Shown in pieces: positions 1 through 6,281 of a stretch of 6,281 nt of DNA. Position 1 is the stretch's first letter; each line of letters opens with the position of its first letter. The notes below the pieces were generated by a model that was given only the letters and a program-made list of their open reading frames with translations, searched no databases and was not told where the DNA came from. This DNA is from JARRRL01 sp037380725 (GTDB lineage: Bacteria; Pseudomonadota; Gammaproteobacteria; Pseudomonadales; JANQJO01), in NCBI GenBank assembly GCA_037380725.1, contig JARRRL010000152.1, forward strand, positions 1 through 6,281, in the 5' to 3' direction. The position numbers were made by a program, and so were the translations under genes.

Positions 1-761
1 TCGACAATATCGAAAGCAGCCTGAGCGAACAGCGCAAAAAAACACCTGAGTTCGCACAGTGGTACCACACGAACACGCTGGAGCACAAACACTCGGGCTA
101 TCGCATTGTCGTATTATCCGTCAAACAACGCGGTTATCCGCCCGGTGACGTCACCAGCGAGCAGTTGGAAGCGGTAGCGGATTTATCCGAACAGTATGGC
201 TTTGGTGAGGTGCGCGTCACGCACCAACAAAACCTCGTCTTGCCTGATGTACGTCTGGATCAGTTACCCGCCCTGTGGGAAACCATTAAAGACATCGGCA
301 TGGCCACACCCAACATCGGCAAACTCACCGACATAATTTGTTGCCCCGGCGGTGATTTCTGCTCATTGGCCAATGCCAAATCCATCCCCGTTGCCCAAGA
401 TATACAAGCCTTCTTTGAGGACCAAGACTACCTCTATGACTTAGGTGATTTGGATCTGAACATTTCCGGGTGTATGAACGCGTGCGGTCACCACCACATC
501 GGCAACATCGGTATATTGGGCGTTGATAAAAAAGGTCGCGAATACTACCAAATCTCTATTGGTGGCTCAGCATACGAAAACGCCACAATCGGCCAAATCA
601 TCGGTCCCTCTTTTGAACGCGATGACGTTGTCGCCGCATTGGAAAAATTGATCGCCGTGTTTCGTCAACACCGACACGCCGACGAATCGTTTTACGCCGT
701 CGTTCATCGACTCGGACTGGAGCCATTTCGGGAGGCCGTTTATGCCAATACTCATCAATAA
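1..761 (+). CDS. cysI: Sulfite reductase hemoprotein, C-terminal part (5' end outside window)
   Basis: Catalyses six-electron reduction of sulfite to sulfide in cytoplasmic assimilatory sulfate reduction. The first whole codon is at 3, and 252 residues run to TAA at 759-761; the family is about 550 residues, so roughly the C-terminal 45% is present. Seen directly: the four cysteines that hold the 4Fe-4S cluster coupled to siroheme, as C-x5-C (codons 342 and 360, in CCPGGDFC) and C-x3-C (codons 471 and 483, in SGCMNACGHHH). The stretches GEVRVTHQQNLVL, DLDLNISGC and GILGVDKKG match my memory of Pseudomonas-type CysI closely, which favours sulfite over nitrite reductase; the DUF934 neighbour agrees. 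The electron donor (ferredoxin or a flavoprotein) cannot be read from this part. The stop codon overlaps the next gene by 20 bases, so the two are probably co-transcribed and translationally coupled. Nothing looks damaged. Confidence 0.93.
   Translation, partial: DNIESSLSEQRKKTPEFAQWYHTNTLEHKHSGYRIVVLSVKQRGYPPGDVTSEQLEAVADLSEQYGFGEVRVTHQQNLVLPDVRLDQLPALWETIKDIGMATPNIGKLTDIICCPGGDFCSLANAKSIPVAQDIQAFFEDQDYLYDLGDLDLNISGCMNACGHHHIGNIGILGVDKKGREYYQISIGGSAYENATIGQIIGPSFERDDVVAALEKLIAVFRQHRHADESFYAVVHRLGLEPFREAVYANTHQ
730..735 (+). promoter_or_regulatory. Shine-Dalgarno site for the DUF934 gene
   Basis: GGGAGG lies six bases before the ATG at 742, a near-ideal spacing, and sits inside the last codons of cysI. 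It fixes the start of the DUF934 gene at 742 and supports coupled translation across the 20-base overlap. Confidence 0.8.
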
Positions 762-1275
762 ACTTTCTGTTGTTTCGGATTGCTGGACGCCGTACACCAG
801 TGATGCCTTACCCGCTGCACTCAGCCCAGAAGATCATGTCCTCGTCTCGGTAAGCGATTGGCCCGCTCTGCGTTCAACGTTGATTGCTTCATCAGCTCAG
901 ATCGGCGTGTGCGCGGCAAACACGACCGAACCCGAAATACTGGAAAATGACCTATCGCGCTTAAACTTAATCGCGATTGACTTTCCGATATTCACCGATG
1001 GACGTGGCTATTCCTTAGCTCGTCAATGGCGTGAAGCGGGTTTTCGAGGCGAGTTGCGTGCGATCGGAGACATTCTGCCAGATCAAATTTTTTACTTGGC
1101 GCGCTGCGGCTTCGATACCTTTGCACTCAAAGATGGCCAATCACCTGAAATCGCCTTGGCGGCGCTGCACACCTTTTCAACCAGTTATCAAGCTGCTGCT
1201 GACACACCTCTTCCCCTCTATCGCCGAGAAAGCCACACAGCCACAACAGCAGCTCCAACAAACGAGACAAGCTAA
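742..1275 (+). CDS. DUF934 family protein, sulfite reductase-associated
   Basis: Complete 177-residue protein, a normal length for DUF934. The family has no firmly established reaction; it is found repeatedly next to cysI in proteobacteria and is thought to assist sulfite reduction, which the overlap with cysI supports here. Seen directly: the family core from about residue 75 on, with LIAIDFPIFTDGRGYSLAR, then GELRAIGDILPDQIFYLARCGFD, which I recognise as its most conserved blocks. The N-terminal part (MPILINKLSVVSDCW) also has the usual family look. The C-terminal tail after LPLYRR is Thr/Ala-rich and probably disordered. No signal peptide or membrane segment is visible, so it should be cytoplasmic. 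The start is fixed by GGGAGG six bases upstream. In many relatives cysH follows; here it does not. Confidence 0.88.
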   Translation: MPILINKLSVVSDCWTPYTSDALPAALSPEDHVLVSVSDWPALRSTLIASSAQIGVCAANTTEPEILENDLSRLNLIAIDFPIFTDGRGYSLARQWREAGFRGELRAIGDILPDQIFYLARCGFDTFALKDGQSPEIALAALHTFSTSYQAAADTPLPLYRRESHTATTAAPTNETS

Positions 1276-1369
1276 TCTCTCGATATACTATAACTAATTA
1301 TTGGCTAACTGGTTTTGGTCATACTGCTTTGCGGTAAAAGCGCACGCGCCAGGATGGAGTTACGTTTAC
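1276..1369 (+). other. Intergenic spacer between DUF934 and the NRPS
   Basis: This 94-base spacer holds no gene. TATACT at 1284-1289 resembles a -10 box, but no acceptable -35 hexamer lies 16 to 18 bases upstream, and TTGGCT at 1301-1306 has no -10 partner at proper distance. I see no G+C-rich hairpin followed by T residues, so read-through from the cysI operon into the NRPS is possible. Neither a separate promoter nor its absence can be shown from sequence alone. Confidence 0.5.
1351..1358 (+). promoter_or_regulatory. Likely ribosome binding site of the NRPS
   Basis: AGGATGGAG-like purine stretch upstream of the ATG at 1370. The GGAG part ends 11 bases before the start, slightly long but acceptable. 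The next in-frame ATG (1403) would remove the first 11 residues of the adenylation fold and has no better site, so 1370 is preferred. Confidence 0.55.
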
Positions 1370-4300
1370 ATGGCTACGGTTATTGATCTAATTTGGGAAC
1401 ATATGAGCGCGCAACCCAATCGCGTCGCCTTACGCCATGAAGATCAAATTATCACCTATTCAGAGCTCGCCGCACAAGTTGATGCCCTGACTGAAGCATT
1501 GTGTGATCAATTCGAGCAAATGCGTCGCCCCATCGTGGCCGTGCTGCTCGAAAGATCTCTGGATCAAATCATTTGCTTGTTAAGCATTCTGAAGGCAGGC
1601 CTGATCATCCTTCCTCTTGACCCTCATATGCCCGCAGAGCGAAATACCATCATCTTGGAACACGCGCGCGCCGATTTACTGATCCTAGACCACACCACGC
1701 AAGGAACTATTGCACTACCACATAATGTAGGCGTTATCGAGCTGAACCCACTGCTCGCCCGAATCCGGCAACTGGCCTCAACCCCTCACGTTCCCACTTT
1801 GGCTGTCGGCGGCAAACCCGCCGCCCTGATATACACCAATGCCGATCCAGAAAGCTGCAAAGGCGTAACGCTGACAAACGCTCAATTGCACGATCATCTC
1901 ATCACCTTGACACGCCGACCTGGCTTCACACATGAACACAGTATGGGACTGATCAGCCGTCCCTCCAGCCCCTGGGCACTTACCGAACTCTTTCTACCAC
2001 TCATCGTCGGCGGATGCGCTTGCCTCTTAACACATCGCACCGCACACAAAGAAAACCAAAATAAAGAGAACCAAGACAAAGAAAGCCAAGACAAAGAAAG
2101 CCAAGAGAAAACCACGCACATCACCCATTTGATACTGAGCGCTCACGCTCTGCATGATTGGCTTACTGGACATCAGCAAAGCGTCGACACAAGCTCATCA
2201 ACTGATCCCCATGCCATATGGCCAGACGCGTTGCCCAAACACGTTTGGATCGGTGGAGAAATATTACCGCAATCCATCCGCAATTTTGCTCAACAAACGA
2301 CCTCAGTATTGTGGCGCTTTTGCCATATTCCAGAAGCCGGGGGCTGGATTACCGCTTACCCCATCAATCCTAATAAGCCGCCCCTTCCAGAAGATAAGCA
2401 ACCCACCGACATACCCGATACCCACCCGCTTGGCCCCGCCATGCCTGGTGTTCATATGTATTTACACACCCCCACTGGCGGCCTCGCTGGTCCAAACGAA
2501 GTGGGCGTCTTATGGGTAGGCGGAAGCGGCCTGACAGCAGGCTATCACAATGAAGCTGGACTCACCGCCACCACCTTCACCCACCCTTCCGGTCGACCCA
2601 ACGAACGGCGCTTTAATACGGGCCTAAAAGTCAGTAAAAACGCACACGGTTTCCTTTCTTTACACCAGCTCAGTGACGACGCCGTCACCCTATACGATTA
2701 CCGCCTTGAGCTGAGGGAAATCGAAAATCGACTCGATCACATGTTGTCGCTCGAACGATCAGCCATTAAAGTCATACACAGCGATGACGTAACGCACGTG
2801 GTCGCCGTGTTACAACTGACAAACAACTTCACCAGTGACCAGTTGAATTACGATGTGATTCGACAGAATTTAGCCGACGCGCTGCCCGATTTTTTAATCC
2901 CCGCCTATTTTCATGTCGTACCCGAAATACCCGTTACCAGCACGGGTATCCCCAAACGATCAGCCATTCATATTCCAAAGCTGGACATGCTGACCAATTC
3001 ATTCAATCCACAGCGCGAAACACTGGCCCACAGTACCACTCCAAACACCGAGCCCGACGGCCCATCACCGGCACCAATACCCGCTAACTACGTACCCGCT
3101 AACTACGTCGCGCCAGAAGGGGCCTGTGAGAAGCACCTTGTGCATATTTTTGAAGAACTCCTGGGTCAGCCGAGCATCAGCGTAACCACCGAATGCCGTG
3201 AACTGGCCGATTCCATTACGCTAGCCACTTTTTGCCAACGGCTACGATTGACGTACTTGTGGCGTGATACAAACGACGTTATTCCATTATTGCGCGTCAT
3301 CCACTGCGACTCCCTACGCCAATTGGCGGCGCAGCTCATACCACACCCGACTCCGACACGACACGCTACCTCACTAATCCCTATCGCGCCACGAGACAAA
3401 ACCATCCCACTCAGTGGATCACAGCTTCAAACATGGTACGTAGAGCACTTCAACCCAGGCAGTCCCATTAATAACATCACCTTTTCGTTTAACATCAGCG
3501 GAGAGTTGCAAACAGCAAACTTAGAAAAAGCGCTGCATCTCGTCGTCAACCGACACGAAATACTGCAATGTGCGGTGTCGTCAGTGTGCGCACTGCCCAC
3601 ACTGACCCATTTTCCCTCTGTTGACGTACCGCTCATGCAACACCAAGGACAAAACAAAGAAGCCGTCACGCGTAAACTGAACGAATTGCATCAGCTACCC
3701 ATTCCACTGCAAACGGCCCCACTCATGCGCTGCGCGCTCATCAAAACCGAAGCCCATCAATACGTTCTGGGTCTAGCGGTTCACCGCTTAATTTGGGATG
3801 AATTCTCCACTTCACGCTTTATTCGCGCACTGGCCAACACATACAATTCGTTATGCACGCCCCCCGGTACAGCCGATACTGAGACCGACCCTGCCCCTAT
3901 CAATTATCATGACTATGCCCAGTGGCAACGCAACACAGCCGCTGAGCAGAAAAACCGTAGCCTCACCTTTTGGCGTCAACAACTCAGCGGCGCAGTGCCA
4001 CGCACTCAAGCGCTGCGCACCACCCCCACGCTCAGCAGCACCCCCACACCCCGTTTCAGTGCCAGACGCGCTTATCACTTCGCCTTACCTCATGAACTGC
4101 AACAGGGACTGACTGATTTTTCCAAACAACATCGCAGCTCAGTCGCCACCGTCGCCTTACTCGCTTATTTTGTTGTCCTAGCTCGATACACCGACCAGGC
4201 TGATCAACTCATTGGTTACTATACCCCAAACCGACCCATTCTCGACGCTGACGAGCTAATCGGTCCATACGCAACTCTTCAGCCTGTGTACCTAAAGGTC

Positions 4301-6281
4301 GATCCAGATTGCCACATTGATGATGCCTTGGCGCAACTGAGGCTGTCACTGAGCGCGGCTTCGGAACACCAGCACATCCCTTTTGATCAGTTAGTGCATT
4401 ACCTTAATCAAGGCAAAAATAAGACAGACGAATCGGCGTTTTTGGCCGCCACATTCATTTACCACACAGTCGAGCCAGACGTCCTGCACTTCGGGCCAGC
4501 GCGCCTGAGCGCCACACAGCCTCCCCAACTGAACGGTGGGCGCGAATTGCATGTTGCACTGGAAAATCTACGGAATCGAATCACAGCTACGGTGTACGCC
4601 TGCGAAACGCTGATCGACGCTGGAGCCATCGAGCGCTTCATGGACCATTTCACACGGGTTTTGCATCACATCAGCCAGAACAGCGCTAACACCCTCGCGC
4701 ACATCACCCTACTTTCTCCGACCGAGTTGAGCCGTTTTTTATATGAGACGCCACCCAGCCTCCCCGAAGTCAGTCCATACCGATCTATTGCGCAATTAAT
4801 CAGCCAGCAAGCACAAAACAGTGTTGATAAAATTGCGGTTGTGGCAGCAGGGGAGCGCATCACCTACCCACAATTAGAGCAACGCTCCAATCAACTGGCC
4901 CACACATTGATGCGACTTGGCTTAAAGGCGGGCGATCGCTGCGCCGTGTGCTTGGAACGCAACACCCTTCTGCCCATCACGTTTATTAGTATTTGGAAGT
5001 GTGGTGCCTCGGTATTGCCCATTGATCCAAACTTACCGATTGGCTTTAACAAGAAAGTGCTGCAACACGCCGAAGCCCGTTTTTTACTTGTCGATCCACC
5101 TTATATCCAAGCGGTTGATGAACTCACCCGAGCCGAACCCAGCACCACACTGCTCACTCGAAGCATGTTGGATTTTGAAAAAGAATCGCTACTGACTCCA
5201 AAGCACGCACACACACGCTCATCACAATCCGAAGCGTATGTGTTCTACGTTGCGCCCGGTAACGCCACATTACACGGTATTGGCGTTCCCCATCAGGCAG
5301 TCATTTGTTTTCTGAACGCCATAGAAGATCGCATTCAAATCAAATCATCAGACCAATTTCTCTCGTTATCCCCTGTCAGCTTCGATGATCACCTTTTGGA
5401 ATTTTGGCTACCGCTCATGGTGGGCGCCACGTTGTTTATCCAAGACTGTCCAACGGGTCAAAACGGTTTGGAAATCTTAGGGGCCATCGAGGCGCATGGC
5501 ATCACCGCTTTGCAAGCCCGCCCGGACGTATGGTCACACATCATGACCACTGGATGGTCAGGCAATCCAGAGCTCACCGGTTTAATCGGCGGCAGCAGTA
5601 TTACACCCGAGCTGATTGACTTCTTATCGCCTCGGCTCAAAGAGCTGTGGTTTTGTTACGGCACCACCGAGAGCACCGTGTGGAACACCACGCAACGTCT
5701 TCACCCTCACACCCCCGCTGGAATGATTGGCCAACCACTTGCCCACTCTCGCGTGTACATTTTGAATGCCGCCGGTCAAGCCATGGCCGAAGGGTGGACC
5801 GGTGACGTATACATCGGCGGTGCCTGTTTGACGCACGGCTATTTAAAGAATCGCTTGGAGACCAAAGCACGATTTGTCGAACTTGCTCTCGAAAATGGTG
5901 CCACCGTACGCTTATTGCGTACCGGTGATCGAGCGCGTTGGCAAGCAAACGGTGTCTTGGAATATCAAGGACGTACAGATCGCTTAGTGAAAATTGCTGG
6001 ATATCGAACAGATCTTTCGGAAATCGAACAATGCATCGAGACCATGCATAAAGTGCATCGCGCCGTCGTACGCGCCGTATCCAGCACCACCTCGGCGCGC
6101 ACCACTCAACTCATTGCTTACGTAGAACCCACCCCCGAGAGCACCCTAACACCCTACGACATTACCCACTACCTCAAGCGCCTTCTGCCCATTCACAGCA
6201 TTCCACAACAGATCTGCTGCCCCGTTCACTTACCGTTCAATCAAAACGCTCAGCCCAAGTGGTCCCAATTACCTTCGCCAG
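1370..6281 (+). CDS. Non-ribosomal peptide synthetase with degenerate catalytic motifs, A-PCP-C-A (3' end outside window)
   Basis: The frame is open for 1637 codons and leaves the window without a stop. Domains by eye: adenylation A1 (about residues 4-540), a Pro/Thr-rich linker (541-579), carrier PCP1 (580-658), condensation C (679-1120), adenylation A2 (1139-1637, ending just after A10). Such enzymes build peptides in the cytoplasm, each A domain activating an amino acid and loading it on a carrier, with C forming the bond. Starting with A fits an initiation module. However, signature residues are missing in every domain: the phosphate loops and A10 lysines of both A domains, Asp of A4 and A7 in A1, the catalytic His of C, and a Gly beside the carrier Ser. 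The fold-defining parts remain, and I found no stop or frameshift. Product unknown. It could be a scaffold, a partner-dependent synthetase, or an early pseudogene. Codon use looks similar to the neighbours, so no clear sign of recent transfer. Confidence 0.88.
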   Translation, partial: MATVIDLIWEHMSAQPNRVALRHEDQIITYSELAAQVDALTEALCDQFEQMRRPIVAVLLERSLDQIICLLSILKAGLIILPLDPHMPAERNTIILEHARADLLILDHTTQGTIALPHNVGVIELNPLLARIRQLASTPHVPTLAVGGKPAALIYTNADPESCKGVTLTNAQLHDHLITLTRRPGFTHEHSMGLISRPSSPWALTELFLPLIVGGCACLLTHRTAHKENQNKENQDKESQDKESQEKTTHITHLILSAHALHDWLTGHQQSVDTSSSTDPHAIWPDALPKHVWIGGEILPQSIRNFAQQTTSVLWRFCHIPEAGGWITAYPINPNKPPLPEDKQPTDIPDTHPLGPAMPGVHMYLHTPTGGLAGPNEVGVLWVGGSGLTAGYHNEAGLTATTFTHPSGRPNERRFNTGLKVSKNAHGFLSLHQLSDDAVTLYDYRLELREIENRLDHMLSLERSAIKVIHSDDVTHVVAVLQLTNNFTSDQLNYDVIRQNLADALPDFLIPAYFHVVPEIPVTSTGIPKRSAIHIPKLDMLTNSFNPQRETLAHSTTPNTEPDGPSPAPIPANYVPANYVAPEGACEKHLVHIFEELLGQPSISVTTECRELADSITLATFCQRLRLTYLWRDTNDVIPLLRVIHCDSLRQLAAQLIPHPTPTRHATSLIPIAPRDKTIPLSGSQLQTWYVEHFNPGSPINNITFSFNISGELQTANLEKALHLVVNRHEILQCAVSSVCALPTLTHFPSVDVPLMQHQGQNKEAVTRKLNELHQLPIPLQTAPLMRCALIKTEAHQYVLGLAVHRLIWDEFSTSRFIRALANTYNSLCTPPGTADTETDPAPINYHDYAQWQRNTAAEQKNRSLTFWRQQLSGAVPRTQALRTTPTLSSTPTPRFSARRAYHFALPHELQQGLTDFSKQHRSSVATVALLAYFVVLARYTDQADQLIGYYTPNRPILDADELIGPYATLQPVYLKVDPDCHIDDALAQLRLSLSAASEHQHIPFDQLVHYLNQGKNKTDESAFLAATFIYHTVEPDVLHFGPARLSATQPPQLNGGRELHVALENLRNRITATVYACETLIDAGAIERFMDHFTRVLHHISQNSANTLAHITLLSPTELSRFLYETPPSLPEVSPYRSIAQLISQQAQNSVDKIAVVAAGERITYPQLEQRSNQLAHTLMRLGLKAGDRCAVCLERNTLLPITFISIWKCGASVLPIDPNLPIGFNKKVLQHAEARFLLVDPPYIQAVDELTRAEPSTTLLTRSMLDFEKESLLTPKHAHTRSSQSEAYVFYVAPGNATLHGIGVPHQAVICFLNAIEDRIQIKSSDQFLSLSPVSFDDHLLEFWLPLMVGATLFIQDCPTGQNGLEILGAIEAHGITALQARPDVWSHIMTTGWSGNPELTGLIGGSSITPELIDFLSPRLKELWFCYGTTESTVWNTTQRLHPHTPAGMIGQPLAHSRVYILNAAGQAMAEGWTGDVYIGGACLTHGYLKNRLETKARFVELALENGATVRLLRTGDRARWQANGVLEYQGRTDRLVKIAGYRTDLSEIEQCIETMHKVHRAVVRAVSSTTSARTTQLIAYVEPTPESTLTPYDITHYLKRLLPIHSIPQQICCPVHLPFNQNAQPKWSQLPSP
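1379..2989 (+). other. Domain A1: adenylation fold lacking most catalytic residues
   Basis: Recognisable motifs: A1 (ITYSEL, residues 28-33), A2 (LKAGLIILPLD, 74-84), A6 (VGVLWVGGSGLTAGY, 378-392) and the LELREIE end of A8 (446-452). Altered motifs: in A3 the loop SGSTG is N157-A-D-P-E161, although the following Lys (K164) and Gly remain; in A4 the Asp that binds the substrate amino group aligns with P201; A5 YGPTE reads CHIPE (318-322); A7 TGD reads TGL (L419); A8 Lys and Gly read Thr and Asp; the A10 Lys aligns with I527 in TSTGIPKR. By family knowledge each of the A3, A4, A7 and A10 changes should reduce or abolish amino-acid adenylation, so I infer an inactive domain. A Lys/Glu/Gln repeat is inserted between A4 and A5. 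Confidence 0.8.
2048..2110 (+). repeat. Four tandem 15-base repeats coding K-E-(N/S)-Q-x inside A1
   Basis: Units at 2048-2062, 2063-2077, 2078-2092 and 2093-2107, followed by one more AAA codon. Units 3 and 4 differ only at the last base; units 1 and 2 carry a few more changes. In frame they give KENQN, KENQD, KESQD, KESQE, residues 227-246. They lie between A4 and A5, where the usual domain has a short charged helix, making this stretch roughly 15 residues longer than normal. Because the unit is a multiple of three, gain or loss by slippage would keep the frame. Confidence 0.95.
3080..3109 (+). repeat. Direct 15-base duplication in the A1-PCP1 linker
   Basis: Two adjacent copies, 3080-3094 and 3095-3109, identical except for the last base (a/c). 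They encode PANYV twice (residues 571-580), and the second copy leads into the YVAPE that normally opens a carrier domain. It follows a Pro/Thr-rich flexible linker (about 541-570), so it lengthens the tether without disturbing a folded part. Confidence 0.93.
3107..3343 (+). other. Domain PCP1: peptidyl carrier domain with shortened serine motif
   Basis: The sequence follows the normal carrier pattern: YVAPEGACEKHLVHIFEELL (helix 1), a loop ending SISV, then the motif region and the final helix SLRQLAAQL (648-656). The usual ELGG(H/D)S(L/I) reads ELADSI: one residue is deleted and no Gly remains before S615 (codon at 3212). Ser followed by Ile is kept, so phosphopantetheine attachment is still possible but uncertain. 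The usual FFELGG opening is CRELA, another departure. Confidence 0.7.
3404..4727 (+). other. Domain C: condensation-like domain with HRxxxDE active site
   Basis: Motifs in order: C1 region PLSGSQLQTWYVEHFNPGS (680 onward), C2 as RHEILQ (728-733), C3, C4 region NYHDYAQW (845-852), C5 region LIGPYATLQPVYLKVD (963 onward) and C6 region HQHIPFDQL. The C3 motif HHxxxDG reads H805-R-L-I-W-D810-E811: the second His, which family work identifies as the catalytic one, is Arg, and the Gly is Glu. The structural Asp remains. I infer no normal condensation activity. Glycopeptide-antibiotic X domains, which recruit P450 enzymes, carry a similar HRxxxDD, but they sit before a thioesterase, unlike here. Confidence 0.78.
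4784..6281 (+). other. Domain A2: adenylation domain, partly intact, glycine-like pocket (cut by window end)
   Basis: Kept motifs: A1 (ITYPQL, 1164-1169), A2 (WKCGASVLPID, 1209-1219), A4 with the substrate Asp (FDD, D1339), A5 (YGTTE, 1430-1434), A6 (DVYIGGACLTHGY, 1479-1491), A7 (RTGD, D1520), A8 (GRTDRLVKIAGYRTDLSEIE, 1534-1553) and A9 (LPIHSIP). Altered: A3 SGSTG reads A1295-P-G-N-A1299 with the Lys as H1302, and the A10 Lys aligns with Q1628 in LPFNQNAQPKW. Residues aligned by eye with the nine pocket positions of GrsA read D-D-L-Q-L-G-C-V-W, matching the known glycine code DILQLGLIW at six of nine. Glycine is therefore a weak guess for substrate, if the domain acts at all. Confidence 0.75.

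Noticed and set aside
1..761. Nitrite reductase as the identity of the first gene
   Set aside because: The cysteine motifs are shared by both enzymes, but the wording around them and the DUF934 partner fit assimilatory sulfite reductase better.
1031..1297. Plus-strand 88-codon ORF extending past the DUF934 gene
   Set aside because: It overlaps the most conserved blocks of DUF934 in another frame and has no plausible ribosome binding site or family resemblance.
1341..1350. Alternating GC-rich stretch as a possible terminator hairpin
   Set aside because: The stem would be very short and no T-run follows; it lies close to the NRPS ribosome binding site.
1894..2124. Minus-strand ORF rich in Ser, Leu and Trp
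   Set aside because: It is the antisense of the A1 repeat region; the Ser/Leu/Trp pattern is just the reverse complement of the 15-base units, and the + strand frame is the one with NRPS motifs.
2154..2519. Plus-strand 121-codon ORF
   Set aside because: It lies in another frame inside A1, has no recognisable motif, and the NRPS frame reads A5 and A6 through it.
5205..5219. Short CA-repeat as a microsatellite
   Set aside because: Only a few units within ordinary coding sequence (His/Thr codons); not a meaningful repeat.
5404..5948. Cluster of ORFs on both strands near the 3' end
   Set aside because: All are shadows of A2, whose A5 and A6 motifs are in the main frame here.

Overview
The window suggests a gammaproteobacterium of the Pseudomonas/Oceanospirillales type. 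The main reason is the left end: a ferredoxin/NADPH-type sulfite reductase hemoprotein (cysI) whose C-terminal half closely resembles the Pseudomonas enzyme, followed with a 20-base overlap by a DUF934 gene, a pairing typical of those bacteria. G+C looks moderate by eye, and all genes lie on the + strand. The species cannot be named from this sequence.

Layout. (1) Bases 1-761 are the C-terminal 252 residues of CysI with all four iron-sulfur/siroheme cysteines. (2) Bases 742-1275 encode a complete DUF934 protein with its own Shine-Dalgarno sequence inside the end of cysI. (3) Bases 1276-1369 are a short spacer without a convincing promoter or terminator. (4) From base 1370 to the end of the window (6281) one uninterrupted reading frame encodes the first 1637 residues of a non-ribosomal peptide synthetase (NRPS). 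Its order is A1 - PCP1 - C - A2, and the window stops just after the A10 region of A2, where a second carrier domain would be expected.

The NRPS is the unusual part. It can be aligned by eye with standard A, PCP and C domains over its whole length, and I found no stop codon when translating it codon by codon. Yet nearly every catalytic signature is altered. A1 lacks the phosphate-binding loop, the substrate-binding Asp, the ribose-binding Asp and the A10 Lys. PCP1 has a shortened motif around its Ser. The C domain reads HRxxxDE instead of HHxxxDG. A2 keeps motifs A4 to A8 and a glycine-like pocket but has a replaced phosphate loop and Gln in place of the A10 Lys. Two separate 15-base in-frame tandem repeats add extra residues, one inside A1 and one just before PCP1. 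This may be an NRPS turned into a non-catalytic or partner-dependent scaffold, or a gene decaying without yet losing its frame.

The two left-hand genes work together in assimilatory sulfate reduction (sulfite to sulfide). Nothing in the sequence ties the NRPS functionally to sulfur metabolism; its position looks like an accessory insertion next to a housekeeping operon.
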